DNA of 64,000 bases from Streptomyces tsukubensis (GCF_009296025.1 NZ_CP045178.1:7626001-7690000), one strand, 5' to 3'. Shown: positions 55,527 through 64,000, counted from the stretch's first letter. A program made the numbers and translations. Notes: generated by a model from the sequence alone, not told the origin.

Positions 55527-56165
55527 ATGGCACGAAGCGCGAGCAACACCGCGTCCGGAGGGAGCGCCTGGCAGTGGAGCCGCACAGCGGAGACCCGCCG
55601 GGTACTGCTCAACGCCGCCCGCGAGGTCTTCTGCGAGCAGGGCTTCGCCGAGGCGAGCATCGCGGCGGTGGTGGAACGCGCCGACTCCAGTGTGGGCAGC
55701 CTCTACCACCACTTCGGGGGCAAGGCCGAACTCTTCCTCGCGCTGTGGGAGGAGCACCAAGCGGTGCACGAGCAGAACGCCGTTGCCGCAGTCGCCGCCG
55801 CACGGTCCGGAGCCGGAGCCGGGAACGAGGACCCTCTCGAACTCTTCATCGTCGGCGCCCGCGCCTTCCTCGAAGGCTCCTGGCAACGCCGCGACCTGGC
55901 GCTGCTGTTCATGGACGGCGGCGGGCCACCGGGCTTCGAACTGGTCAGACGTACCCGCAGCCGGGAGTGGGTCAGGCAGAACGGAGTGCTGCTCGGCGCC
56001 GGCAGCGACTCCGTCGACCGGCTCATGGTCGCCGTGCTGACCACGATCATCGGCGAGGCGGGGCGGGAGATCGCGACCTCTCCCTCCAAACGCCAGGCCA
56101 ACAAGATCACCGAAGCGGCGATCGTCCTGATCCGCCGCCTCGGCTCCACGAGTATCGACACCTGA
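55527..56165 (+). CDS. TetR-family transcriptional regulator
   Basis: 212 residues from ATG 55527 (GAGGGAGGG upstream). The helix-turn-helix is RRVLLNAAREVFCEQGFAEASIAAVVERADSSVGSLYHHFG. The rest is a helical ligand domain. Divergent from the acyl-CoA operon and 31 bp before the thioesterase gene, with which it may be co-transcribed. The inducer is probably an acyl-CoA, an inference from the neighbours. Confidence 0.92.
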   Translation: MARSASNTASGGSAWQWSRTAETRRVLLNAAREVFCEQGFAEASIAAVVERADSSVGSLYHHFGGKAELFLALWEEHQAVHEQNAVAAVAAARSGAGAGNEDPLELFIVGARAFLEGSWQRRDLALLFMDGGGPPGFELVRRTRSREWVRQNGVLLGAGSDSVDRLMVAVLTTIIGEAGREIATSPSKRQANKITEAAIVLIRRLGSTSIDT

Positions 56166-56196
56166 CCGGCGGTCAGGGCTCAGAGAGGAACCATTC

Positions 56197-56988
56197 GTGG
56201 CCCAGACGGAACAAGAGGAGGCGTTCTTCCGCTGCGTGGGGGGCGAATTCGTACCCGCCGAGCACGCGCGCGGCTGGTGGACGCCCGGCATGATGCACGG
56301 CCGACTGCTGGGCGGCCTGATGGCCAGGACGCTGGAGGCGGAACACGCGGCGGACGGGCTGCACTTCACCCGCCTCACCGTCGATCTCTTCCGCAACGCG
56401 CCGATGGCGCCCGTACGGGTGGAGACCCACCGGGTACGCGAAGGACGGCGGATCAGAGTCGCCGACGCCACCGTGCACAGCGCCGCCGGGGTGGTGGCAC
56501 GGGCCAGCGCCGTCCTGTTGCGGCGCGGTGAGCAGCCTCCGGGTCACGTTCCCGCGACCCCGCCCTGGGACGCCCCGCCCCCGGAACAGCTCTTCACCCC
56601 GCGCGACGGGGCGTGGACCGCCTGGATGTTCGACGAGCACAACACCTCGGCGAAGGGCGGCTGGCGGGGCGACGGGAAGCGCAGGGCCTGGCTGCGCGAA
56701 GCGCGGGAACTGGTGGCGGGCGAACCGCTGTCGCCGTTCGTCAGGGCCGCCCTCGCGGCGGACACGGCCAGTCCGCTCGTCCACGCGGGCGACGCGGGAC
56801 TGCGGTTCATCAACGCCGACTACACCCTGTGCCTGAGCCGGTTGCCGCTCAGTGACGCCATAGGACTGGAGTCGGGCGCCCACACCAGCGAGGACGGGGT
56901 GGCCGTCGGCCACTGCACCCTGCACGACTCGGCCGGCCCGATCGGCTACTGCATGACCACCGCGGTGGCCAACCCCCAGCCCTCCTGA
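56197..56988 (+). CDS. tandem hot-dog acyl-CoA thioesterase family protein
   Basis: 263 residues from GTG 56197 (GAGAGGAA upstream). Two hot-dog-like halves: residues 20-115 (MMHGRLLGGLMARTLEAEH, FTRLTVDLFRNAPM) and 130-260 (FINADYTLCLSRLP, GVAVGHCTLHDSAG). This fits the TesB-like or DUF3183-like thioesterase superfamily. It follows the TetR gene, suggesting release or recycling of acyl-CoAs in the same pathway. Confidence 0.82.
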   Translation: MAQTEQEEAFFRCVGGEFVPAEHARGWWTPGMMHGRLLGGLMARTLEAEHAADGLHFTRLTVDLFRNAPMAPVRVETHRVREGRRIRVADATVHSAAGVVARASAVLLRRGEQPPGHVPATPPWDAPPPEQLFTPRDGAWTAWMFDEHNTSAKGGWRGDGKRRAWLREARELVAGEPLSPFVRAALAADTASPLVHAGDAGLRFINADYTLCLSRLPLSDAIGLESGAHTSEDGVAVGHCTLHDSAGPIGYCMTTAVANPQPS

Positions 56989-57136
56989 ACCGTCTGGCAC
57001 GGCGCCCTCGGCGGCCCTTCGGGCAGCGGCCGACGGGCGTCGTGCGGTGAGGGACGAGCCGGCCCCGCGTTGATTTCCGCAGCAGCGGGTCAACCGCGAG
57101 TGGAGGCACGGATACGCGGCACGTGCGCACTTCTCG

Positions 57137-58222
57137 TCACTGCGACGCGGCCGGGTGAGGATGGTGGCGCACCCATTCCCATGTGTCGGGCGCGAGTCCC
57201 TGTTGGACATCGGTGAGCGCCTCCCGCAGCTCCATGGTCACGGGGCCCTTCTTGCCTCCGCCGATCAACCAGTCGTCCTCGCCGTCGCGCACCTGGCCGA
57301 CCGGTGTGACGACTGCCGCCGTGCCGCAGGCGAACGTCTCGGTGATGACACCCGCCTCGCACTCCTCCCGCCACTGGCCGACGGAGATCCGCTCCTCGGT
57401 GACGAGGTAGCCGCGCCGCGCCGCGAGCGTCTTGAGGGAGTCGCGCGTCACGCCGGGGAGCAGCGTGCCGGTCAGCGGGGGCGTCACCACGGCGGCGCCC
57501 GGCCCGGTTCCCCGCACGAAGAACAGGTTCATGCCGCCCATCTCCTCCACCCACTGGCGCTCCACCGGGTCCAGCCACACCACCTGTTGGCAGCCCGCTT
57601 CGGTGGCGGCCCGCTGGGCGAGGAACGCCCCCGCGTAGTTTCCGGCGCACTTGGCCTGACCCGTGCCGCCGGGGGCGGCCCGCGCGTATTCCCGGCTGAT
57701 CAGTACGGACACCGGATCCGGGTGGTCGGAGAAGAAGCCGCCCGTCACGAACCCCATGAGCAGGAAGGTGTACGCGCGGGCGGGACGCAATGCCAGGGAC
57801 GGCTCGCTGGCGAACAGCACCGGCCGCAGATACAGGCTCAGTCGCCCGTCGTCGGCCGGTAGCGCCTCGCCGTCCCGTCCGACGAACGCGTCCACGGCCG
57901 CCAGGAAGAGCTCTTCCGGCATCTCCGGCATGGCGAGACGCCGGGCCGACCGCTGGAAGCGACGCGCGTGCGCGTCCGGCCGGAAGGTCCCGAGCCCCCC
58001 GCCCCTCCGCCGGTGGGTCTTCAGTCCCTCGAACACCACTTGGCCGTAGTGCAGTCCCGCCATCGCCGGGCTGAACCGCAGGTCACCGAAGGGCAGGACC
58101 CGCGGACGGTTCTCCCAGCCGGTCTCCGGCGTCCAGGTCAGCAACACCATGTGGTCGGTGAACCACTCGCCGAACTCGCGTCTCGCCGTCACTCGGGGGC
58201 TCCCTACGGTCCTGTCAGCCAC
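57137..58222 (-). CDS. ilvE: branched-chain amino acid aminotransferase
   Basis: 361 residues from GTG 58222. Fold-type IV PLP enzyme: MAGLHYGQVVFEGLK, Lys in GQAKCAGNYAGAFLAQRA, the acidic contact in EEMGGMNLFFVRG, and ITETFACGTAAVVTPVG. It interconverts branched-chain amino acids and keto acids. As the last gene of an NRPS operon, overlapping the thioesterase gene by 8 bp, it more likely supplies a precursor than serves central metabolism. The symbol follows the family. Confidence 0.88.
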   Translation of the reverse strand: MADRTVGSPRVTARREFGEWFTDHMVLLTWTPETGWENRPRVLPFGDLRFSPAMAGLHYGQVVFEGLKTHRRRGGGLGTFRPDAHARRFQRSARRLAMPEMPEELFLAAVDAFVGRDGEALPADDGRLSLYLRPVLFASEPSLALRPARAYTFLLMGFVTGGFFSDHPDPVSVLISREYARAAPGGTGQAKCAGNYAGAFLAQRAATEAGCQQVVWLDPVERQWVEEMGGMNLFFVRGTGPGAAVVTPPLTGTLLPGVTRDSLKTLAARRGYLVTEERISVGQWREECEAGVITETFACGTAAVVTPVGQVRDGEDDWLIGGGKKGPVTMELREALTDVQQGLAPDTWEWVRHHPHPAASQ

Positions 58223-58982
58223 GGGCAGCCGACCGGAGGGCCGCGGCGCGGGCGAGTTCGGTGACCTCGTCGAGATACGCGTTCAGGTAGAAGTGACCGC
58301 CGGGGAAGGCGACGGCCTGGAACGGCGCAGTCGTGAGCCCGTCCCACGCGCGCAGTCCCGACTCGGTCGTCTCCGGGTCCTCGGTTCCTCTCAGTGCGGT
58401 CACCGGCACGGGCAGCGGCAGTCGGTCAACGAAGCGGTAGGTCTCGTACAGTTGGTAGTCCGCCCGCACCACAGGCAGGAGCAGCTCCAACAGCTCCGGC
58501 TGGTCGAGCACCTCACCGGGCGTCCCCCGCAGTGCCTCAATGTGCCGGACCAATCGGGCGTCCGGCAGCTGGTGCACCACCTCGCGTCCCGCGGACGAAG
58601 GCAAGTGCGGCGCCGTGCATCCCGAAACCACAAGGTGGACCGGCGGACAGCCGGCCAGTACGAGTTCGTGCGTCAGCTCGTACGCGAGCAGGGCGCCCAT
58701 GCTGTGGCCGAACAGCGCGAACGGCTTGCCGCCCGAGCGCTCCACCAAGGGCTCGGCGAGTTCCTTCGCCACTCCGCCCGCCGAGGTGATCAGCGGCTCG
58801 GCGAACCTGGCCTCCCTGCCGGGAAGTTGCACGGGCACCACTTCGACACCCGGGCCGACCTTCGGCTGCCACTCTCGGTACGCCGACGCGCCCGCGCCCG
58901 CGTGCGGCAGGCAGAACAGCCGCGCCGCCGTGTCCGGTGCCGCCGCCTGCGGAGCGAACCAGCGGCCGTTCATGGGATTCAC
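58215..58982 (-). CDS. type II thioesterase of the NRPS cluster
   Basis: 255 residues from GTG 58982 (GAGGAGAG upstream). Alpha/beta hydrolase with LFCLPHAGAGASAYREW, nucleophile Ser in ALFGHSMGALLAYEL and the late His in FPGGHFYLN. Such enzymes clear wrongly loaded carrier proteins in NRPS/PKS systems. It lies between the exporter and aminotransferase genes. Confidence 0.93.
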   Translation of the reverse strand: MNPMNGRWFAPQAAAPDTAARLFCLPHAGAGASAYREWQPKVGPGVEVVPVQLPGREARFAEPLITSAGGVAKELAEPLVERSGGKPFALFGHSMGALLAYELTHELVLAGCPPVHLVVSGCTAPHLPSSAGREVVHQLPDARLVRHIEALRGTPGEVLDQPELLELLLPVVRADYQLYETYRFVDRLPLPVPVTALRGTEDPETTESGLRAWDGLTTAPFQAVAFPGGHFYLNAYLDEVTELARAAALRSAARG

Positions 58983-59038
58983 GCGCTCTCCTCGTTCAGT
59001 GGCCGGCGGGGTTTCGCGGCTCGACGCGACGCCCCCGG

Positions 59039-59821
59039 TCAGTGGGCCGGTACCGCGTCACGCCCGAACAGTCGGATCGACCAGAAAAAGCCGACGACGC
59101 CGATACCGACACACCAGGCCAGCGCGGCGAGCCCGTTGGACCCGACCGAGGTACCGGCGAGCAGATCGCGCATGGTCGAGATGATCGGGGTGAGCGGCTG
59201 GTACCGGGCGATCCACGACACCACCGCGGGCATCGTGTCGGTCGGCACGAACGCGCTGCTGAAGAACGGCAGGAACTGGAAGATCAGCGTGTTGCTCGTG
59301 GCCTGTTGCAGCGTCCTGGCCGACAAGGTGAGTGCCACCACCAACCACGTCACCGCGAAGCTGAGCAGCGCGGCGAGAGCCAGCGCGCCCACCCAGCCGA
59401 GAATCCCGCCGTCCGAGCGGTACCCCAACAGCAGGCACACCACGACGACCACGAGGACGCTGACCATCGTGCGGATCAGGCTCTCCAGGACATGCCCGCC
59501 GAGAATCGCGGCCCGGGAGATCGACATGGTGCGAAAGCGGCTGACGATACCCGACGTCATGTCGGTGCTGACGTTGAACGCCGTCGTGGTGCAACCGAAG
59601 TTGACGGTGATCAGAATGACCCCGGGCGCGGCGAACTCGATGTAGGACGCTCCGGGCGCGCTCGCGCCCAGAGCGTTGCCGTAGACCCCGACGAACATCA
59701 GCAGCACGAAGATCGGCTGGCCGATGTAGACGATCATCATGATCGGGTAGCGCAACAGATGCTTCAGGTTGCGGCGCAGCATCGTCCAGGCGTCCGGGAC
59801 CACATAGGTCAAGGAGCTCAT
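59039..59821 (-). CDS. ABC-2 type exporter permease (DrrB-like)
   Basis: 260 residues with six membrane helices, for example RYPIMMIVYIGQPIFVLLMFVG and WLVVALTLSARTLQ. The ABC-2 signature region and SRFRTMSISRAAILGGH fit DrrB-type drug-export permeases. It pairs with the ATPase gene (ATGA overlap) and probably exports the cluster's product. Confidence 0.93.
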   Translation of the reverse strand: MSSLTYVVPDAWTMLRRNLKHLLRYPIMMIVYIGQPIFVLLMFVGVYGNALGASAPGASYIEFAAPGVILITVNFGCTTTAFNVSTDMTSGIVSRFRTMSISRAAILGGHVLESLIRTMVSVLVVVVVCLLLGYRSDGGILGWVGALALAALLSFAVTWLVVALTLSARTLQQATSNTLIFQFLPFFSSAFVPTDTMPAVVSWIARYQPLTPIISTMRDLLAGTSVGSNGLAALAWCVGIGVVGFFWSIRLFGRDAVPAH

Positions 59822-60795
59822 CGCACTGCCCCCTCGGGGGAGTCGGTGGTGGGCGACGCCGCCTCTCCGTTCCCGGTGAGAGCGAAGAAGACGTCATCGA
59901 GATCGGGCGAGTGCATGGACAGACCACTGGGCTCGATGCCGTCACGCCCGAGCCGGTCGAGCACCGTACGCAATTCGCCGGGGCTGCCGTCGCTGGGCAC
60001 ACTGAGTGTCAGTGCCTCCTCGTCGGATGTGACACCGTCGAAGCACGCGGCAGCACGGGCGAGGGCCGCCGCGTCGGCGAACTGGAGCTGGACGTGCCCG
60101 CCAGGCACCCGCTGCTTGAGGGCGTCAGGCGTTCCCTCCGCGACGATGCGACCGCCGTCGAGCACGGCGACCCGGTCGGCGAGTTCGTCGGCCTCGTCGA
60201 GATACTGCGTGGTCAGGAAGATCGTGACACCGCTGGCGGTGAGCTCGCGGATGAGCTGCCACATCGAGTGCCTGCTGCGGGGATCGAGGCCCGTGGTCGG
60301 CTCGTCGAGGAAGATGACGCGCGGGTTGCCGACCAGCGTCATCGCGAGATCCAGCCGCCTGCGCATCCCCTGTGAGTAGGTCGAGACGGGCTTGGTGGCC
60401 GAGTCGACCAGGTCGAACTGGTCCAGCAGCCGCTGTCCCCGCTCGCGGCCCTCCTTCTTGCCCAGGTGCCGGAAGTCGGCAATCAGCTGAAGGTTCTCCC
60501 GCCCGGTGAGGAGATTGTCCACGGCGGAGAACTGGCCGGTGACGCCGATCGCGGCCCTTGCCGCGTCGCCGGCGCTCGCGACATCGTGCCCCGCGATCAC
60601 CACCGACCCGGCGTCGGCGGTGAGCAACGTCGTCAGGATGTTCACGGTCGTCGTCTTGCCCGCACCGTTCGGGCCCAGCATCGCGTACACCGTGCCCTCC
60701 TCGACGGTCACGTCGATCCCGTCCAGGACGACGTGATCGCCGAAGGCCTTACGCAGTCCGGAGGCGGTGATCGCCGCCTTCGAATGGTCGGTCAT
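59818..60795 (-). CDS. ABC exporter ATPase (DrrA-like)
   Basis: 325 residues from ATG 60795 (GGAGAGGAA upstream). Walker A LGPNGAGKTTTVNIL, signature YSQGMRRRLDLAM, Walker B VIFLDEPTTGLDP and His switch FLTTQYLDEADELADR. The C-terminal extension with GIEPSGLSMHSPDLDDVFFALTG is typical of DrrA drug-resistance ATPases. It powers the adjacent permease. Confidence 0.95.
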   Translation of the reverse strand: MTDHSKAAITASGLRKAFGDHVVLDGIDVTVEEGTVYAMLGPNGAGKTTTVNILTTLLTADAGSVVIAGHDVASAGDAARAAIGVTGQFSAVDNLLTGRENLQLIADFRHLGKKEGRERGQRLLDQFDLVDSATKPVSTYSQGMRRRLDLAMTLVGNPRVIFLDEPTTGLDPRSRHSMWQLIRELTASGVTIFLTTQYLDEADELADRVAVLDGGRIVAEGTPDALKQRVPGGHVQLQFADAAALARAAACFDGVTSDEEALTLSVPSDGSPGELRTVLDRLGRDGIEPSGLSMHSPDLDDVFFALTGNGEAASPTTDSPEGAVR

Positions 60796-60833
60796 GTTGA
60801 TTCCTCTCCGCGATGCTGCGTTACGGTTTCGGA

Positions 60834-61214
60834 TCAGATGGCGGCCCGGAAGAAGTACGTCTTCCTGAAGACGATCTTTCCCTCGCGAACCCGGTAGACG
60901 TCGGCGAATTCCTCGTTCAACGACTCTCCTTTTCTGCTCGTTCCGACGAACCTCCCCCAACAGGCGACGGTGTGCGTGTCGCTGACGATGTGTTCTATCT
61001 GATGCCGCCCCGAATCTATGATTCTCTCCCTCCGATAGAACTGCTCGACCCTGGGCAGACTGACGAGCGGATCGTATCCGGGGCGACAGTACGTGCACTC
61101 GTCCGCGAATACCGATCCGAGCTCGTTCCAGCGGCATCCGTCGATGACGTCGAAGAGTTCAGCGACCAGCGTCTCAGCGGATTCATCCGCGGTATCCGGC
61201 CGAGGATCAATCAT
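60834..61214 (-). CDS. NTF2-fold (SnoaL-like) protein
   Basis: 126 residues. A cone-shaped NTF2 fold is suggested by ETLVAELFDVIDGCRWNELGSVFADECTY and FADVYRVREGKIVFRKTYFF. SnoaL relatives act as cyclases, isomerases or hydratases in antibiotic pathways, and others only bind small molecules. ATG 61214 overlaps the preceding small ORF by 8 bp, so translation is coupled. Its role in the NRPS cluster is unknown. Confidence 0.85.
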   Translation of the reverse strand: MIDPRPDTADESAETLVAELFDVIDGCRWNELGSVFADECTYCRPGYDPLVSLPRVEQFYRRERIIDSGRHQIEHIVSDTHTVACWGRFVGTSRKGESLNEEFADVYRVREGKIVFRKTYFFRAAI

Positions 61215-61323
61215 CGCTTTCCACTCCCCACCAGAAATCGGGGGTCGAACGTGTCACGAGGTCGGGATCCCGGCCGAGGCCTTTCATGGAGAGCCCGCTC
61301 GGGTTGATCGGCGACGTGTCCAT
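61207..61323 (-). CDS. 38-residue small ORF with strong ribosome binding site
   Basis: ATG 61323 has GGAGG followed by AATT, one of the strongest ribosome binding sites in the window. The product begins MDTSPINPSGLSMKG, then a GRDPDLVTR segment, and ends STPDFWWGVESDD. It starts 18 bp after the dioxygenase-like stop and overlaps the NTF2-fold gene by 8 bp, as a genuine operon member would. Third-position GC is about 75 percent. No family is recognised. The Trp-rich, acidic C-terminus suggests a precursor or accessory peptide, but this is inference. See findings. Confidence 0.65.
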   Translation of the reverse strand: MDTSPINPSGLSMKGLGRDPDLVTRSTPDFWWGVESDD

Positions 61324-61341
61324 AATTCCTCCGCCGACCGG

Positions 61342-62694
61342 CTAGACGACGCGGCGCGGCGGCCGGGAGAACGGGCAGGGCTGCGAGAAGACGTTCAGGC
61401 GCTCCTGTACGTCGCGGAAGTTGGCCTGCGTCACTTTCCCGGTCTCGGTGAGCAACAGCCCGTCCGACGACTCGGGCCCATCGAGATACTCCACCAGCGG
61501 CCCGACGGCACTGCTCGGTACCTGGACGCGCTTTTCCATCCGCGCCACGGGGTCGTTCGATGCCGCGTTGTCCCGCATCTTGCGTACGGTCCGCACCGCG
61601 TCCTGCGAACCGGTCAGCGACTTGGTCTCCGCGCCGCCGAGGTTGTTGCGGGGCAGGTGCAGGTGCATGTCGCGCCAGGAGAAGATGAAGACGTTCAGGT
61701 TCACCGCGTGCCGTCGCAGCCGCGGCATCAGCGGATGGTCGCCGTCCGCCGCGGTCCGGCCCGCGATCGCCTCGATCAGCTGCTCGTACAATTCGGTGAA
61801 CAGGTGGAAGCGCAGGCTCACTGAGTGGCTGCCGCTCGTCAGCCCCAGGTTCTCCCGGATCTGGTGATAGTCGTGTGTGCTCAAGTTGTCGACGATCGGC
61901 GGCAGGCACGCCTCGATCGGGTCGAACAGTTCCTCCGCGCCGTCCAGCACGTCGACCGCGGCGGTGATGTCGCCCACGCGAGCACTGCGTATCGCCATCT
62001 CGACACGGTCGTTGATCTCCCGTACGAGCAGCTCGGGTATCTGATGCAGAGCCCGGAACTGCGTGAAGTACGTATGGCCGCGCAGCTGGTGCTCGAATAC
62101 CGCTTGACGGACGAGATCCGAGGCGAGCAGTTGCTCCGGCGCGAGACCGGGCGCGGGGCGTACCGATGCGGCCAGGTTCGCGCTCCACACGCGAGCGTCG
62201 TGGTTCGCTGTCCGCGCACAGTGCAGTACGCCGAACCACGCGTCGTCGAGGGTTCGTTCCGCGATCACCGCGCCCAGGTCGATCTCCGGTTGATCGGCGA
62301 GATGGGCCAGTTCACCGTCGAAGCTACGCAACGACCCCAGGAAATCGGCGAAGGCCGGGGTGGCGTCGACCGTCCATCGCGGTGCCTCGTCGTCCCAGCC
62401 GGCGCTGACGCGGCGCGCCGCCAGGCTCAGGCGGACCAGCACGCGATGGAAGCTTCGCACCCAGTACAGATCCACCGCGCACGCGGCGATATCGCGATCG
62501 CGAAGACAACCGGCGGCGCGGTCGAGGAGCTGGGCCACGTTGTGGAGACCGATCTCGACCGACTGGTAGAGGCCGATGAGCAGCGCGCTCCTTGTGCCCG
62601 GTTCGGCCGCCATGGCCGCACGGGCGGAGTTGATGGAGTCGAGGCTCTGTAGGGCATGGTAATGCTCGGCGATCACACCGCGGTGGTTTCGCAT
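61342..62694 (-). CDS. diverged tryptophan-2,3-dioxygenase-like haem protein
   Basis: 450 residues from ATG 62694 (GGAG seven bases upstream). Core segments match the TDO fold. GLYQSVEIGLHN (41-52) aligns with the helix holding the distal His of TDO, but here the position is Tyr/Leu. DYHQIRENLGLTSGSHS aligns with the FR...SGFQS segment and keeps the substrate-carboxylate Arg. WRDMHLHLPRNNLGGAETK carries the likely proximal haem His. TDO is usually near 280-300 residues; the extra length is between these blocks and at the C-terminus (FSQPCPFSRPPRRVV). A haem enzyme acting on an aromatic residue is likely; simple Trp ring opening is not assured. Confidence 0.75.
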   Translation of the reverse strand: MRNHRGVIAEHYHALQSLDSINSARAAMAAEPGTRSALLIGLYQSVEIGLHNVAQLLDRAAGCLRDRDIAACAVDLYWVRSFHRVLVRLSLAARRVSAGWDDEAPRWTVDATPAFADFLGSLRSFDGELAHLADQPEIDLGAVIAERTLDDAWFGVLHCARTANHDARVWSANLAASVRPAPGLAPEQLLASDLVRQAVFEHQLRGHTYFTQFRALHQIPELLVREINDRVEMAIRSARVGDITAAVDVLDGAEELFDPIEACLPPIVDNLSTHDYHQIRENLGLTSGSHSVSLRFHLFTELYEQLIEAIAGRTAADGDHPLMPRLRRHAVNLNVFIFSWRDMHLHLPRNNLGGAETKSLTGSQDAVRTVRKMRDNAASNDPVARMEKRVQVPSSAVGPLVEYLDGPESSDGLLLTETGKVTQANFRDVQERLNVFSQPCPFSRPPRRVV

Positions 62695-62775
62695 CCGTGG
62701 ACTCCGCTCACCTTGTTCTGGGGGCGAGGATTCCACCTCACCGTACAGAAAGATGTGTTCGGCATATTACGGTCC

Positions 62776-63018
62776 TTATCCCCGTGCTTTCTCTTCGTGG
62801 TCGCTCTCATCTTTCTCCATCGCCTCGATCAGGCTCTTCGGGCGCATGTCCTTCCAATTGTCATTGACGTACTTCAGCGCCGCGTCACGGTCGGTTTCAC
62901 CGAACACCGTGTGCCAGCCGTCAGGAACGGCTACGAAGGCGGGCCACAGTGAGTACTGGCACTCGTCGTTGACGAGAACCACATAGGTTCCCTCGGGATC
63001 CTCAAAAGGATTGCTCAT
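62776..63018 (-). CDS. MbtH-like NRPS chaperone
   Basis: 80 residues from ATG 63018. [24 protein letters not shown] and [12 protein letters not shown] are the family signatures, with the structural Trp residues in place. MbtH proteins bind and activate adenylation domains. ATGA overlap with the NRPS stop. Confidence 0.95.
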   Translation of the reverse strand: MSNPFEDPEGTYVVLVNDECQYSLWPAFVAVPDGWHTVFGETDRDAALKYVNDNWKDMRPKSLIEAMEKDESDHEEKARG

Positions 63019-64000
63019 GTTGACCGCTCCCTCTCGCTGGTCGACTGCGTGGAATCGCTCACGGAATCCTCGTGGGCGGCGCGAAGCGCGATGTCCAGGA
63101 TGGGCCCGAACTCCGCGATGGCGTGCGGCTGCATCATGCGCGCGTGCGTGGTGTCGACGGTGTGGAACTTGATGTCGCCCTCCGTGTACTGATCCCACGA
63201 TCCCCTGGTCAGTGGTGAGCGTGCGGATTCCGGCGGAACGCGGGGACCCTCGACGACAGTCGAGGCGAATACCAGGAGATCCGCCGACACCTTCTCGTGC
63301 TGGTACGCCGAACCCAGCCGGACACAGTTCTTCATGACGCGCTGCGAGGATTCGAACAACCGCTCGTCGGCAATGGCCAGCCCGGCTTGCTCCGCGCGGA
63401 GCAGCGTCACGAACTGGTCATACGTCAGTTCGGGGCCCACGCCCTCGACCCCGTAGGCCCTCAGTACCTCCACATAGACCTTTGATGACTCCATGACCGT
63501 CACCTCCTCGACCACCTTCTCGTCGATCGACGGCGACGGGAACGCGTCGACCAGCACCAGCAGGGCGACGGACAGGCCGTGCCGTTCAAGGAGGGCGGTT
63601 ATGGCATGGGCGACGATTCCGCCGTAGGACCATCCCAGGAGGAAATAAGGCCCTTCGGGCTGGATCGAAGTAATCTGGCGCACATAGTCCTCGGCCATTT
63701 CTTCGAGCGACTGCGGCAGCGGGTCGTCCCCGCCCAGTCCCCGCGCCTGTATGCCGTAGACGGGCAACTCAGGACTGAGGTACTTGAGCAGCCCTCCGTA
63801 CGACCAGCTCATGCCGCCGCTCGGGTGGACGCAGAAGAGCGGCGGCCTGACCCCGCTGCGGCGCAGCGGCATCACGACCTGGCAGGCGCCCAGCTGGTCC
63901 TCCATGCCCAGTCGGGACGCCAGCCCGGCGACGGTCGGGGACTCCAGGATCGTCCGGATCGCCACCTCCACGCCCAGCACCGCGCGGACTCGGCCGACCA
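63015..64000 (-). CDS. NRPS C-terminal carrier end and thioesterase, 5' part beyond window
   Basis: About 328 residues remain, open to the right edge. The first residues ([27 protein letters not shown]) are the end of a carrier domain, followed by a type I thioesterase: [22 protein letters not shown], nucleophile Ser in [14 protein letters not shown] and the late His in [12 protein letters not shown]. This is the last NRPS module, releasing the peptide by hydrolysis or cyclisation. Upstream modules lie outside the window. Confidence 0.95.
   Translation of the reverse strand, partial: VGRVRAVLGVEVAIRTILESPTVAGLASRLGMEDQLGACQVVMPLRRSGVRPPLFCVHPSGGMSWSYGGLLKYLSPELPVYGIQARGLGGDDPLPQSLEEMAEDYVRQITSIQPEGPYFLLGWSYGGIVAHAITALLERHGLSVALLVLVDAFPSPSIDEKVVEEVTVMESSKVYVEVLRAYGVEGVGPELTYDQFVTLLRAEQAGLAIADERLFESSQRVMKNCVRLGSAYQHEKVSADLLVFASTVVEGPRVPPESARSPLTRGSWDQYTEGDIKFHTVDTTHARMMQPHAIAEFGPILDIALRAAHEDSVSDSTQSTSERERST

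Overview
The window looks like a chromosomal segment of a Streptomyces species. It has very high GC at third codon positions, many GTG starts, frequent ATGA stop/start overlaps, and Streptomyces hallmarks: an egtABCD operon, a dodecin, a class F sortase locus, a PAS-GGDEF-EAL protein and an NRPS cluster. From memory, the order rmdA / LysR / three-gene succinate dehydrogenase ... egtABCD ... thioredoxin plus flavoprotein resembles the S. coelicolor SCO0885-SCO0928 stretch. No similarity search was run. No rRNA, tRNA, CRISPR array or insertion sequence was seen.

Layout. 1-15 kb: a LytS-like histidine kinase cut by the left edge, an ECF sigma factor, a CapA-like lipoprotein, an amino-acid permease, a universal stress protein, a polysaccharide deacetylase, a class F sortase with two cell-surface neighbours, a DUF4239 protein, a proline-rich protein, a DUF574 methyltransferase overlapping a c-di-GMP enzyme (rmdA), and a LysR regulator. 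15-27 kb: succinate dehydrogenase sdhCAB, a short UvrA-type ATPase, and the heterotetrameric sarcosine oxidase operon soxBDAG facing a GntR regulator. 27-43 kb: a luciferase-like oxidoreductase, a HAD phosphatase, dodecin, an orphan sugar-binding lipoprotein, egtABCD (ergothioneine), a MazF-like toxin, a GH18 protein, thioredoxin, a disulfide-type flavoprotein and a phospholipase C-like protein.

43-50 kb: a repeat-rich stretch with a 42-residue LPFR-motif protein. Next comes a possible metabolic island: a haem-oxygenase-like diiron protein, a CDGSH protein, a YbdK-type ligase, a HemK-like methyltransferase, an SbnA/VioB-like PLP enzyme and a carbamoyltransferase whose ornithine-binding residues are changed. 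50-57 kb: an acyl-CoA catabolic operon (acyl-CoA dehydrogenase, cysteine-less thiolase-like protein, DUF35 partner, ADP-forming acyl-CoA ligase) opposite a TetR regulator and a thioesterase.

57-64 kb: the end of an NRPS gene cluster read leftward: terminal carrier/thioesterase, MbtH, a diverged tryptophan-dioxygenase-like haem protein, an unlisted 38-residue ORF with a strong ribosome binding site, an NTF2-fold protein, a DrrAB-type exporter, a type II thioesterase and a branched-chain aminotransferase. The small ORF beside the dioxygenase-like gene and the 44-50 kb island are the best candidates for undescribed biology.

Short tandem repeats (7, 9, 15, 20 and 45 bp units) are unusually common between genes, including 21 exact copies of a heptamer at the 3' end of egtD.
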